Assembly (NCBI GenBank): GCA_007449985.2
Contig: VIIQ02000619.1
Coordinates: forward strand, 62,001-126,000
From: Desmodesmus armatus
Taxonomy: Eukaryota; Chlorophyta; Chlorophyceae; Sphaeropleales; Scenedesmaceae
Direction of reading: 5' to 3'
DNA length: 64,000 nucleotides
Shown here: piece by piece, positions 27,810 through 40,013 of the stretch
Numbering within the stretch: position 1 is the first letter of the stretch
How the letters are laid out: every line of letters begins with the position of its first letter
Translations under genes and position numbers: made by a program
The notes under the pieces: model-generated
Told to the model about the DNA's origin: nothing
The model's input: only the letters and a program-made list of their open reading frames with translations
The model's database searches: none

Positions 27810-30800
27810 ATGATGAAGCAGAGACACATAATCACGCTGATGCTACTGGTACTAGCAAGCCTGAGGGAGGAAACAGCAGCAGAGCTTGTGGCTTACGGTC
27901 GTGGCAAGGTGAGTTGGTGCAGTTGCTGTGCCAGGCACTGCAGGTGACACAACCACCCTGCTGGGACTGCCTGCACTACTGAACTGCATGCAAGCAGGGC
28001 ACCTTAGCTAACCTCTGCCCTCTGTATCAGCTATTACCTGTCATAACGCCTTACCTTTGCACACTGCAGGTCGAGTGGCGTGGGGAAATCGTGCAGTTGT
28101 CTTGGCAGCCGCGGGCTTACCACCTCAAAGGCTTCTTGTCAGACGAGGAGTGTGAGCACATCAAGAAGATTGTGGGTAACAGCAACTGATGCACAGCATC
28201 CTTTATAGAGCTGCTTGGCCCTTGCCAGCAGGCCAGAGTTGGCACAGCTGTCCTGCCTGCGCTCAGCCCAAATCAATCCTGCAACTAGCCAACAGCAGCT
28301 GGGACGGGCCGCACGCTGCCAACAGCAGCTGCAGCACCTATCCTACCCAGTGCTGTGTCCTGCTGTTGTTTCCTGCTTGCAGTCCAAGGACCAACTGACC
28401 GCCAGTGATGTCGTGAACAATGAGACCGGCAAGAGTGAAAAAAGCTCAGTGAGTCCTCAACGCAGCCTGACAGCGGCCCAGCACGCACCAAGCCAGCAGT
28501 GCCACAGCACTCACCACATGGCACAGCACAGCAGCTGGCCAGGGTTGCAGCAACCAGGCAGCAGCATGCTCCCCTGACACATCACAGCAGCTGAGCAAGA
28601 GCGCAGCAGGCAGGCAGTTTCAGGTTCCCCTGACACATCACAGCAGCTGAGCAAGGGCGCGTAACCAGGCAGCGGCATGCTCCCAGAGCTATGCGTAAGG
28701 CCGTAGGCCCTGCAGGACCACAAGCAACTGGCAGCTGCAATGCAGTTGCTATCCTCCCTGACAAGCATGCAGTGGGAGCTGGTCTGTCGATTTGCACCAG
28801 ATGCTGGCGTTTCACACCGTGTGCTGACTGGCAGTCACATGTGCTGTTGATGTGCATTTCAGGTGCGCACCAGCACAGGCACTTTCTTTGACAATGGATT
28901 TGATGACGTGGTCTCAACCATCGAGGAGCGTGTGGCTCAAGTGACCATGATCCCAAAGGGTGAGCAGGACCACCAGCAGCGGCAACACCGGCAGCAGATA
29001 CAGCAAGCGAGGCGGAGCAGCAACAGCCAACTGTACGCGCCAATAGCGCTGCATCAGCTGTGGCAACAACGCGGTTACCGCCGCGCAAGGGCTGCAGCAG
29101 CCGGCCTTTGGATTGCGTGCACTGCTTGCAAGAAGGGGTGGCAGGGGTGGCCTCATGCGCACCTTTCGTGCACAGGTGTGGCAATGTTGACGGTGGGGTG
29201 AAGGCTGCAGGTTTCAGGGGTAAGGCATGTGGTGGATGCAGGTGTCGTGTGGCTCATACTTGCGCCGCGTACGCACCATATGCGGCTGCAGCGCGTGTGT
29301 TGCTTGCAGCGATTATCGTACATGTACCTTGTTGGCGCCACTGACAGCACCCTCCATGTGTTGCTGTTGCAGAGAACCAGGAAGGCCTGCAGGTGCTCAA
29401 GTATGTTGACGGGCAGAAGTATGAGCCACACTTTGGTGAGTGCTTGCGCCGCATGTCAAGGACCTTTGAGCAGTGGGTGTGAGATGTAGCAGACGGGCAG
29501 GGAGTGATGCGCCTGGTTTCCTGGGCAAGGTTGAAGACAAAATTGACCACTTGTGCTGACATATTCAGCACCATGGTTGGCAGACTGCCAGGCAGCTGTG
29601 TGTGTTGAAGTTGGTTCCCGGTTCCTGCAGGACTGTGCACGTCAACACGTCCCAGTGATCAGGCAATGCTCTGGCCCCAGGGCGCCAGACTGTGATTTGT
29701 CAGCACGCGCAACCGCTTGGCCAAAGCTGCCCTTGCATGCTTGTTACCCCAAAGCACTCACGTCGCCACTGCCGGCGCTGACGCTGTGCGTCCCTGCTGC
29801 TGCATGCTGTGCCGTGTTGTGTGCTGCAGACTACTTCCATGACGCAGTGAACCAGGACCCTTCCCGTGGAGGTCAGCGTGTTGCCACCATGCTCATGTAC
29901 CTCGCCACACCAGAGGAGGGTGAGACTCAGGGGCTGGCTATCGGTGAATCCATTCAGCTTGTCTCCCAAACCATGCCATCATTGCAAGCAGTAGAAAGGC
30001 GCACGCAGCTCACAGCTGGGAGGGTGCCTGCGGAAGTGGTGAGCCAAGCCTCCAAAAAAGGGAAAAAAAGCTGGGAGAAAAGCCTCCAGAACCCTGCCTG
30101 CGCCATGCCGCCTGTCCTGTCTTCCCGCTTCTCTGCCCTTCAGGTGGTGAGACTGTGTTCCCCAGCGTGGATGCGGCTCAGCGTGTGCAGGGCCCAGGCT
30201 GGAGTGAGTGTGCCAGGCAGGGGCTGGCACACAAGCCCAGGAAGGGAGACGCCCTGCTTTTCTACAGGTGTGACTTGGGGGCGTGGAAGGGGCAAGCAGA
30301 GAGTGCATATGGGCGCCACCCACAGCGTCCAAGCCACAATGTGTGGGATACGCCATTGACGTGCGCAGCTGTAAAAAGCAAGCCGCACCGAAGAGTGTTG
30401 CAAACACTGGCCACAGCGAAGAGAGTGTTCACTGGCTCAGCGTCTCTGGGCTCGTGATACAGTGCTGTCCTGAGGGTGCAGTGCTGCTGCCGCTGCCACC
30501 CTGGTTTCCCTGCAGTCTGACTCCAGAAGGTATTGAGGACAAGCACTCACTGCACGGCAGCTGCCCAACCACCAAGGGGGAGAAGTGGTCAGCCACCAAG
30601 TGAGTGGCAATTTCAAAAAGCTTGGCTGGATGGTGCTGTGGGCAGTGTCTCGCTGGCAAAAATGGGACTCAGGCTTGAGCGATGTGCACGGATGGGATCT
30701 GTAATGTGGCGGGCACTGTGACACTTCCCATGAGCCTCATTGGCTCCCCGCAGCACACTGACAGTGACGTTTGACCAAAGGCATGGCGACATCATGAGAG

Positions 30801-31421
30801 TGCGTAGGTGCAGGGGTCTAATGATTTTGCTTGTGGTAGTGCTTCAGGGCCCCAACGCCAGCAACACGGCAGCTGCTGTAACTCTAGTATTGTGCAATCG
30901 TGCTTGTGCCACAGCCATCAGGCTGCCTGCTGCGCTGACAGTGCATGCCTGTACTAGCAGCGACATGACGCTGTGTGTCCTGCCTGCCTGCTGGGCGCAG
31001 GTGGATCCATGTGGGCACGTATGACAAGACAGCGGCTTGGCAGAAGGACCGCTGGAAGGGCTGTGATGACATCGAGGAGCACTGCGGCTACTGGTGCGTG
31101 ATGTAGTGGGGGTGTGGGGAGGGGCAAGCAATGGTTGGGAGACGGGCCAGGATGATTGCTACAAAGATCAGGAATTTGCTTCTGCATGCCTTGACAACAA
31201 CTGCTGTAGTAGCTGAGCAGCAGCAGTAATACCATGTGTTTTAGGTGTTTTACAGATGGTGAATCTGTGGTGCTGTTGCTACTCGCAGGGCTGGCATTGG
31301 CGAGTGTGAGAAGAACCCCACCTACATGCACAGGCACTGCCGCCTGAGCTGCAAGCTGTGCAGCAAGGACGCAGTTACACAGGAGGCAGCACACAAGCCG
31401 ACAGCTGCAGCAGCAGCATGA
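27810..31421 (+). CDS. Prolyl 4-hydroxylase, plant type, with signal peptide and C-terminal ShKT domain
   Basis: Ten exons: 27810-27908, 28070-28171, 28383-28448, 28863-28959, 29373-29435, 29830-29919, 30144-30267, 30516-30599, 31001-31093, 31289-31421; 316 residues. It hydroxylates proline in secreted proteins (in algae, hydroxyproline-rich wall glycoproteins) using Fe(II), 2-oxoglutarate and O2 in the ER/Golgi lumen. Residues 1-24 form a signal peptide or anchor (ITLMLLVLASL). The double-stranded beta-helix fold carries H141-x-D143 (YEPHFDYF) and H227 for iron, and K237 (GEKW) for 2-oxoglutarate. VRTSTGTFF and ENQEGLQVLKY are family signatures. The last about 40 residues are a six-cysteine ShKT module ending CRLSCKLC. 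Start: first of two adjacent ATGs. Intron 3 holds a short tandem repeat (about 28565-28665). Confidence 0.92.
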
Positions 31422-32876
31422 TCCAGTGGTGCAGACCTTGCGAATAATGACGACAGCTGGGCATGCCAGGTTTCAACACACCCGCCAAACTGCAGAAGTG
31501 TACCCGTCTTTATCAACGGCTCAGCCTGCACGTGCAACGGGAGGCAGTTCGTATGCAGGAGCGCACTGTGGGGTGTGCTAGGTGTTTGGTGTGGGCGTGT
31601 GGGTGCTGACCGTCGGTGTGTGGTGCTTGCGGTGGCTAGAGGGTAGGGGATTGTGCAGCTTCAGCTGTCTCATCAGCCTGTTGCCTGCTGTGTTGCTTGC
31701 ATCACGGTGTGTTCTGATTTGGGTTTTGTTGAGATCTGGGTAGGCCTGGTCAAGTGCATATGTTCTGGGCTAGTGCTGAGATGTTCTGGGCTAGAGCTGA
31801 GACTGTCAGGGTGGCGGACTTGTTGGGAGGAGTGCTGCTGCCGTCGCAGCAGTCTGTGCATATGCAGCTCCATCATCAGTCTCAGTGTACTGGGCGCAGG
31901 GGTCTTGAGCTGCACTGGGCTTGTACTGTCTTAGGGCTGGTGGATGTGATGTTGTTCTATGCATGCTGCAGCTGCTGTCAGCAACAGCCATGGGTGGATT
32001 GCACAAATACTGCTGGAACTGCTGTATACAATGTTGCGCATTGAGAGTTGGGTGTGGCTTGCTGGCTGATGCAAGCATTTTCAGGGACACAAGTGACCAC
32101 CAAGTGCACTGGCAGTGTAGGCAAGGAGCATAGTTTTTATTGTGCCAGACTGATACACTAAGCTGTCTTGCATTGAGAGGCATATCAGACCAGGTCAGAT
32201 GTTACCACTGGGAAGCAGAGCCATTTTGCACAAGCACACAGTCAGAAGCTGCCACATATACAGCATGTGGTCAAGACACCTGCACAGCTCTGCACAGCAT
32301 ATACAGTCCTACACAGTTTTCCAGTCACAGGTGTCAAACCCAGAACACAAAAATGTACCAACTTGATAGCCTGCTCATGCAGGCGGCCCAGCCTTGAATA
32401 GCACCCTTGGGTGGCTGAGTGTATCACAAAAGTCCCTCACAGCCTTGGGCCGTACCAACCAACTTTCAGCCCATGCGCCCACCGCTGGTGCAACATTGTG
32501 GTTGCGACATGAACCCACCAAGCACTTCAGCACTGGCCGCTCAAATAAGGTCACCACCCTGCTAAACACTCAGCAACCAGGGCCCTGAACCCATCCACAC
32601 TCGCTTTCAAACCACATCTGCACACCACACACACAGACACTGTCTGTGGCATGCCCCAAGCGCCCACAACGAAAGCACGCCCCTCAATCAAAGACCAGCT
32701 GCAAGCTCACAACTTCCACTCCGGATCCTGGAGACCCAATGGCCCTGCCACCTTGGAAGCTGCTGGACTAGCAGATACACCAAAGCATAACCAAACTCGA
32801 CAAAGCCAACCCGAGTGGAAGTGCGCACCAAAACGCTCTGGACAAGCCGCGAGCTGCAGGACAAACACAAGTCGCT
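31422..32876. other. Intergenic region between convergent genes
   Basis: Lies between the stop of the prolyl hydroxylase (+) and the stop of the acyl-CoA reductase (-), so it holds both 3' UTRs. It is T/G-rich in the left half (31560-32000). No gene was recognised. Confidence 0.6.
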
Positions 32877-35800
32877 TCACTTGTACAGCACAAACTGGTG
32901 GCGGATGGTGGAGTCCTCGGGCTGGATCTTGAGCCACTGCATCACCTCGGGCTTGTTGATGCTTGCCTCATTGGCGGGCAGCGGCATCTTGAACATCGAG
33001 CAGTACAGGTAGGCGCCCAGGTTGATGTGGAAGGCGCGCCAGTCCACGGGGATCTCACGCATCTTGCGCACCGCCTCGGCCGATGCCTCCGACAGCTCTG
33101 CGCCGTGGCGGACGGGCACCAGCGCTGCGCTCTCCTCGCCGCTGCTGCTGTCCTGCACGATGCTGGCCTTGATGAGGAAGTCAGGTGATGCGGGCCTAGG
33201 GCTCATCTCGCGCTCGGACTTACTGGCGCGCAGGCTCTTGGCTGATGCAAGGCTGCCAGTGGGGATGGCACTCCCTCCCATGGAGCTGGAGCGGGGCCAG
33301 TTGCCGGCCTGGGAGCTGCTGTTGCCGCCACCGGTGGTGAAGCGCGAGCGCATGGTGGGCTTGGGGCGCCACAGCAGGAGGAACTCGTCCTGCTCTGTGG
33401 GTGTGAGCAGTGCTGCCAGCTGCTGCATGTTGCTGGTGCTGAAGCGCAGGTTGACGTCGGTCTTGGGCTGGTTGATGATCTTGAAGGACTCGAAGCCGAC
33501 CTTGAGCTTGCGGGCGACTGGGGCCATCTTGAAGGCTCTGCAGCAGCAGGTTACAGGGAATAGCAGCAAGCGGGGTTGAGGGAAAGGGTTCAGTGTGCTA
33601 CACAGGTGATGCTAGTGTGAGCACAAAACGGGTCCAATCACCCACACCCCATGCATGCTGCTAGGTTTATATTGATTCTGTAAGCAGCTGCATTGAAGGT
33701 GCACACCCAGTTGGAAAAGAGTTCTGGGTCCTCTGAAGCATGTCTATTCCGTGCTGGGCACCGTCTGGGTAGCTGATGCTTGGAGCACAGCCATGCAGTG
33801 GCTGGGAGCATGCTCTTCCAAAGAGCTATGATAGCCGCAGCCGCTGCAGGCTGCAATTGAAACTGCTCCACTCACCCAAGGAGCTTGGCGGCCAGCCAGA
33901 TCTTCCATGAAGTCAGTGTCATGTGCTGGGCTGCCTTCCTCGGGTCTGGCTCATAGGTTGACAGCATAGGACCAGCACACTTGCCCCACACCAGGTTGGG
34001 TGGCATCTGCCTGAGAACACAGCAAAGCAGGAAACACATGTGGCAGTCAGCTTCAGCAAATCAGCAACAAGCACAAAGTGAGCTCCTTGCAAGGCCGCCA
34101 AGACTGCACTGCAGTGCCTGAGGCACGTGCACACCCAACTCTGACTAGGCTAGCATCTTCACCCATCGCCTTACAACCACACCGTGACCCTGCACAAAAC
34201 TGCATCAGCCTATCCAAACCTCAACCTGTCTCACTCACCATGCCCCGTAGATCTCCACACCCCAATTCCAGCTCTCCATGATGGTCAGCGGGTAGGTGGT
34301 GCTGCTGCCGCAGTGCACAATCAGCAGGGGCTCAGCAGATCCATGCTGCTCCTCGCCAGCTTCCACCACTGCCTGCTCAAGCTGGCCTGCATTGGCGGTG
34401 AGTGTAGGGGCCAGGGGCTCGGGGGAGATGCGGGTGGGGGAGACGTGGCAGGCGCTTGCCAGGCCGTGGCCGAGGGCTGCTGCTGCCGCCAGGATGACGT
34501 TGGCGACCACATCACAGGGGATGACGTCCCAGCAGTTGCTCGCCTGCAGCACAGCACAGCAGACCACAGCGCAGAGAGTCAGCTGCAGAAGAAACATTGT
34601 GGGGACGCTCTCTCGGCCTGTGCGGTTTGGCAGTGGGTGAGAGCTGCTACTGGGGTACATGCTGTGCGCTGACCACTCGCCCCCATGAACAGCCACAAAT
34701 GTGTCTGCTGAAGGACTTAGCAAGTGCTACATAGTATGTACTGTGGCTGGAAGTATCTAGTCTTGTCCGCATCTTCCATGTGGTCATCTGCTTAGTCATC
34801 CAATGATGTCACCTGACTAACCTATTACGCCTTACCAGCAGCCTGCGACAACCAACTACGCCCAACATGCAGTATCAGCAGAAGTCTACCCACCTTGTAG
34901 TTGCTGGCGTTTGGTGAGTCAAAGAGGCCCACCATGAAGGCGAGGGTAGCACCCACATGGCCTGCGTAGTTGCCGGTGTAACCTGTTGGTTGCAGGCAGG
35001 ATTGACAGCAGCATGCAGGCACAGGCAGATGTGTGAGACTCTTACATGTGACATGCTGGCAGACGGCAGCGCATGCCCTTTCAAAAAAGGTTGATGCCTC
35101 AGGGATCTGTCTTGCATGCCTGTCGGAATTGTGCCTGTGAATCTTAATCAGTCTGAGCAGCGCTGGCATGTGTGGTTCCCGCAACACAGGGTGACCCTGT
35201 GCTGACATATAACATGCGATGCAGTACAACAACCTACCTGGGTAGGGGTCCCTGGCCACTGACGAGATGAGTGTGGGGCGCACGATGGCGACAGGCATGT
35301 TTGCGTGCTGCTGGTAGTCTGCCACCATGTACTCTGCCAGGTGCTTGCTGAGTGTGTAGTTGTTGGGGAAGTTCCACTGGGCCAGGAGGCCCTCAGCACG
35401 CAGGTTGGCGTTGTGTGCTGGCATGGACAGCAGCTCCTGCAGGCAGAGGGGGGTGAGGAGGTTGCAGGGGACAGGGGGACAGGGCAAGGCAGGGGTGAGG
35501 AGGGTGCCACACAACACTGTCTACGGGGTTAGCAAGCTGTAGAAACTGCATGCTGCTCATGCCCCATGTCTATGGCGTGCACTGACAGCAGCATACAGGC
35601 CTGCATGAGATTAATGTGCCTCAGAAAGCAGCCAACTGACACACTAGGCATGCCAGCAGCACATGCAGGGTGTTGTTCACTTCAAGACAGCACAAACCCA
35701 GCTCCATGCAGTCAAACAAAGCACATAAATACTCACTTGCACCAGCTCAGAGTCCACGACCAGCTGGTCTCCATACTTGAGCGGGTACAGGCTCTCAGAC

Positions 35801-36309
35801 ACCAGGGAGCCAGGGGTGGCATTCATGTTGGTGTAGGCAGAGCTGACATGCACAAAGGCCTTGAGGTTGTCGAAGGAGGAAGCCAGCTCCAGCAGGTGGC
35901 GGGTGCCCTCATAGTTTGTCTGCAGGAGGGTCTGGATGCCAACCTCCAACCGGATGTCTGCTGCACAGTGGATGACTGTGTTGACATGCTGCTTCAGGCG
36001 GGCAAGGTCCGCGCTGCTGATGCCCAGGTCAGGTGCTGTCATGTCTCCAGCAATTGCTTTCACTTTCTGGAGGACGGGGTTGTCGCGGAGAAGGTGCATG
36101 ACCGGGGAGCTGTTGAGCATCTTGTTCAGCCGGCTCTGAATGTCCTCACCCTTCTTGGCACGCAGCATCACATACACTGCATTGATATTGGTGCATCTCA
36201 GAAGCTTTTCCAGCACGAGCGCGCCCACATAGCCGGAAGCACCCGTCAACAGTACTGCAGACTCGGAGAAATGGTTCACGATGCTGTAGGAGGTTGCCAT
36301 TGTTGCCAT
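32877..36309 (-). CDS. Fatty acyl-CoA reductase (alcohol-forming)
   Basis: Minus-strand exons: 36309-35737, 35436-35238, 34982-34894, 34543-34239, 34010-33876, 33537-32877; 653 residues, all phases agree. It reduces long-chain fatty acyl-CoA to the primary fatty alcohol with NADPH, feeding wax ester or ether lipid synthesis. The N-terminal Rossmann domain (NAD-binding-4 family) shows T22GASGYVG29, HCAADIRLE and the active-site Y218TLSK222. The C-terminal domain (about 440-653) fits the FAR_C/sterile region but carries a Ser-rich insert (about 500-550, GGGNSSSQ onward). Start: ATG at 36309, with a second three codons on; a longer in-frame start at 36375 is possible. It lies 327 bp downstream of the OEP21-like gene on the same strand. 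Confidence 0.9.
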
Positions 36310-36635
36310 TGTTGCTCTAAAGGGTTGTTGTATGGTCGTAGGTAATCGATAGTATCGTCGGAGCTGGGGTTGCAAGACTGAGGGGCCAGGCTGTGGGCAC
36401 TACAGTTAGGGTACACAGTAACAGTGACAGGTCGCAGGGCGAAACCGGCACAGAGAGGCCCGGACACTATGCAATTGGGCTGATTCCACTCCATCATTAT
36501 ACTGCAGCAGGTTGGAGCCAACACCTGTGGCACCCACATGGGGTGCATTTTGTGTGCCCATGTCAGGAGGTTGATGGAAGGCATGTTACAACACCGTACT
36601 GCAGCTGGGACCAAAAACGACGCATAAACGGCTGA
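36310..36635 (-). promoter_or_regulatory. Short intergenic region between the OEP21-like gene and the FAR gene
   Basis: 326 bp separate two same-strand genes. It must hold the terminator of one and the promoter and 5' UTR of the other. No TATA box or named motif is obvious. Confidence 0.4.
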
Positions 36636-39584
36636 TCATATGTCGTAGGTGAAGGCCAGAGCACCACGGGACAGTCTGACAGCCCAGCTGTTCTCCGACA
36701 GCTTGACATATGGCGTCTGCACACAAGCAACCAGGGGGAAAGAGGCAGCAGACAACACAGCATGGTCAGAAAAACAAAAGCTACCTACTATCAGTATCAC
36801 TCAGTCAGCAGCTTCTGTATGCGTGCACCCTGTGCAGTCCTGCAGGTCCCCCCTCCCCTGCCTCCCCCTCCTCTTTCACAAACCACCCATCCCGCTTCGT
36901 GACTGATGTCTGCTCAATACCACTGCTGCAGCATCACACCTCTTCACCCACACGATCAGATCCCCCACCCCCAACCCCACCCCCAACCCCACCCCGACCC
37001 GCACGGACACTCACCAAGCTGCCGCTGCTGCTGTCACCCGCCAATGTGCCGCCTCTGCTGTTGCTGCTGGTGTGGCTCCTTGCATAGTCCACCCCCACTG
37101 ACAGCTGTACATCTTGCTGCTGCGTCACATTCAGGCGCAGCACTTTCAGCCGCAGCGCCCCACGCACACCAACCACACCACCACCGCCACTACCAGCATC
37201 TTCCTGCTCCTGCTGCTCCCCCTGCTGCTGCTTCCCCTGCTGCCCCCCTGCTAGCTCCAGGTCCAGTTTGCCCTCCAGCCAGCTGTCCCACACACCACGA
37301 CGCAACAACACCTGTGGGCACACAGCAAGGTGGGGGGGGGGGGAGGTGTCAGCGCGGATATGAGCACGGGTGGGGGTCCGAAGCAGCGGGGGGCTTGGAA
37401 GATAAATGGGGAGGCAGCGCAAGCAACCCAACCCGAATGTGGTCAGACGCCGTGCTTACACAACTGCCAACAATGACAAAACCTCACACGCGCATCATGT
37501 GTGACACACGTGATCGTCACTGCTGCTGACTGCTGATAGCTGTGGAGCTGCACTACTGGCAGGCCCAGAGCCCCCCTGATCTGTTCACCAACCCCCTCCC
37601 AACCCCCTCACCTGAGGCTGCTTCCTGAACGTCACACAGTACCGAAACGCCTTGCCGCCGCCGCTGCTGCTGCTGCTGCCGTCACTGCCTGCTGCTGGTC
37701 CGACCGCTGCTGCTGAGCCTGCTGTTGCCAGCCTGAGGCCGGGTGCCACGGTCCAGTCCCTGAACAGCAGCGACTGCAGCCCGGCAGGGAGGAACCTGAA
37801 TGGCAGGGAATGGTGATGGCAGTGGTGGTGGAGGGGGGCGGAGTTTGGGTAAGTTGGCGGAGCAAACACGTAAAAAGTACAATGTGGTGGCAGGTGGAAT
37901 GAATAGTCCAGTGGCAGGTGGAATGAAAAGTCCATAAACCCAGGCAGCAGGCGCACATGTGCTTACCTGCGCGGGTCGATGTCATCCTCCCCCTCCAGTG
38001 GTATGCCCTGCTCTGCTGCCATGATGCGCGCCAGGCTGGGGGTGTTCTGGCTCATGATGCGCTGGACCTGCCTGCAGGAGGATGTGTGGGAGCACATAGA
38101 GCAGGGGAGAGGGGGCGGGGCCTGTCAGTGTCACACCGGGTGTTGTGTTGTGGGTTCACGCGCTGCTTTGAGGAGCGGGAAAAGGCGCATGCTCTCTTCA
38201 AACAGCAAGTGAACACTTCAACCGCTCAAAGCACCACACTGCACCCAATCAGAAGGGTGACAAAGCCCCCACCAACCACGTGCTGTTTTGAGTGGTTTGA
38301 TGTGCTGCAATGTGCTGCGCTGCACTGCCTTGCCTATTATACAGACTTGTGCTGCGCAGCGATGTGCCAAGTTGCAGTGCGCTGTGCTGTGCTGTGCTGC
38401 ACTGCACGACGCACCGTCACGTTGCGCTGCGCTGTGCCGCAAGCATGCTGCACTGCACTGCAGTGCGCTGCGCTGTGCCACCCCGTGCTGGCTTGCGCTG
38501 CGCGTGCCTTGGTTCGCGTTGCGCTGCACCTGTGTGGCGCTGCTTTTGTGCTGAGTGTGCAGCACAGGCGCAGAGCTGTCCTACCCTGCGCATGCGCTGC
38601 GCCGTCTGCACTGCGCCGCACTGCCTTGCACTGCCCAACACTATGCCAAATAGCATTGCGTTGCCCTGTCCAACCTGCACAGCGTTGTGCTGCATTGTGC
38701 TGCGCTCCAATGCGCTTTGCTAAGCCGTCATGCGCTGTGCTGTTCTAAGGCATGTTGCGCTGCATAGCAGGCTGAGGGGACCTGCCGTGGCATGTGCTGG
38801 TGCTGCCACTCACGCAGTGTGGGTGTAGTTCCCGCTGTGTGTGTTGAGTCGACCTTTGTACCTCAGCTCCAGCTTGCGCCTGCTCTGGACGTACTGCCTG
38901 CAGCAGCAGCAGCAGCAGCAGCAGCACCCAGCCAGCCAGCCAGCCAGCCACAGCACAAAACACATGCAGCTCGTGAGGAAGGACAACAACCAGCCGGCAC
39001 AGTGAATGAATGCTGCTGTACACCCCAGGGACTGTTGAGAGGCCTGCAAAGTAGCTGCCAGCTGTGCAGCGACCGTAACTGCCTCACTACATGTATCGCT
39101 GATCGCGCACACTGTTCAACTGCAGCACTTTGCTCCTTCTACTGTTGCTGCTGCTGATGCTGCATCCGGTGAGCAAGACTCAGAAACATACAAGACGGCT
39201 GCTGCTGGTACGGAGCTGGGCTGCATCAGGCTTTCACTGACCTAGCCCGTTCCAAGGCATGGCATGGCATGCCAGAGGACACAGCTTCACTGTGCTGACG
39301 CTGCTGTGTTGCTGATGCTGCACTGCTGCCGCTGACAGTTGCTGTTCCAGCATGATGAAGCCGGCAGACAGTCTCCTGCTGCTGCTGCTGCTGCCTCACC
39401 TGACGTCCAGGTTGAGTGCCTTGAGCTCAGCATCCCAGCGCAGCCTGGTGCGCATGCTGCCAAACGTGGCTGACTGCCGAGCGTCTGCCTCATCTGCTGA
39501 GCTGTACTCCGTCTCTGTTTCCTCCTCCACGTCTGATGTGGGAGAGTCTTTGGGACCGGCCTTGCTGATGCCCTTGCTAGGCAT
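36636..39584 (-). CDS. OEP21-like plastid outer-envelope channel, divergent long form
   Basis: Minus-strand exons: 39584-39400, 38897-38814, 38071-37967, 37795-37612, 37311-37015, 36716-36636; 311 residues, phases agree. OEP21 is a small beta-barrel anion channel of the chloroplast outer envelope that passes phosphorylated C3 sugars and is gated by ATP. Family marks: an N-terminal strand pair (LRWDAELKALNLDVR, then LELRYKGRLNTHSG), QQQDVQLSVGVDY before the last strands, and a C-terminus SENSWAVRLSR...LAFTYDI resembling the plant ENNW...VRYDL ending. It is longer than plant OEP21 (about 170-180) because of an acidic N-terminal extension (DVEEETETEYSSADEAD) and Gly/Gln/Ser-rich loops. The identity rests on pattern similarity and on the second, clearer paralogue at 59583. 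Confidence 0.7.
38285..38760. repeat. Degenerate GCTGT/GCTGC-type satellite in intron
   Basis: About 475 bp of imperfect TGCGCTGYGCTG repeats lie in the intron between 38072 and 38813. They resemble the perfect pentamer array at 21692 and produce long but meaningless open frames on both strands. Confidence 0.8.
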
Positions 39585-40013
39585 TTTACCTATTTGTGCA
39601 GCAACCCCTGCTCCACTGCTGCTCTGCAGTCGGTCTGCTGCTGCACTGCTGCTCCTGCTGCTGCCCAAGTGCTGCTGCAGCTGTCCCGATGTGATCAGCT
39701 TTGCCTCCGTACCGACACCTTGATGCGGACGTCGGGTAAAGATATGCAGGTGCAAAAGCGTGTCGTGTGAGTTCACGTCAAATACAGTTCCCCAACTGCC
39801 ACAACGACCATCCTGTGATCGCCGAAAGCAACCAAGTGACCACTGTCTTTCTCCTGTTTCTTTTGCACCCGTTTCCATCGTTAGTGGCTCGGCTCTCGCG
39901 CATAAGTCGTTTAGCACCGTGGTGCTGCTGTGCTGCTGCTGCTGCCAGACTGGCAGCTGCCCCACATACCCAACCCGCACAGACCAGTGGAAGGGACGAC
40001 AGCACTTGGCAGC
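39585..40013. promoter_or_regulatory. Bidirectional promoter region (OEP21-like gene / DDX56 gene)
   Basis: 429 bp between two divergent start codons, so both promoters and 5' UTRs lie here. It contains CTG runs at each side and no clear TATA box. Confidence 0.5.

Noticed and set aside
38217..38723. Cys/Leu/Arg-rich ORFs on both strands
   Set aside because: Degenerate GCTGY satellite within an intron of the OEP21-like gene.
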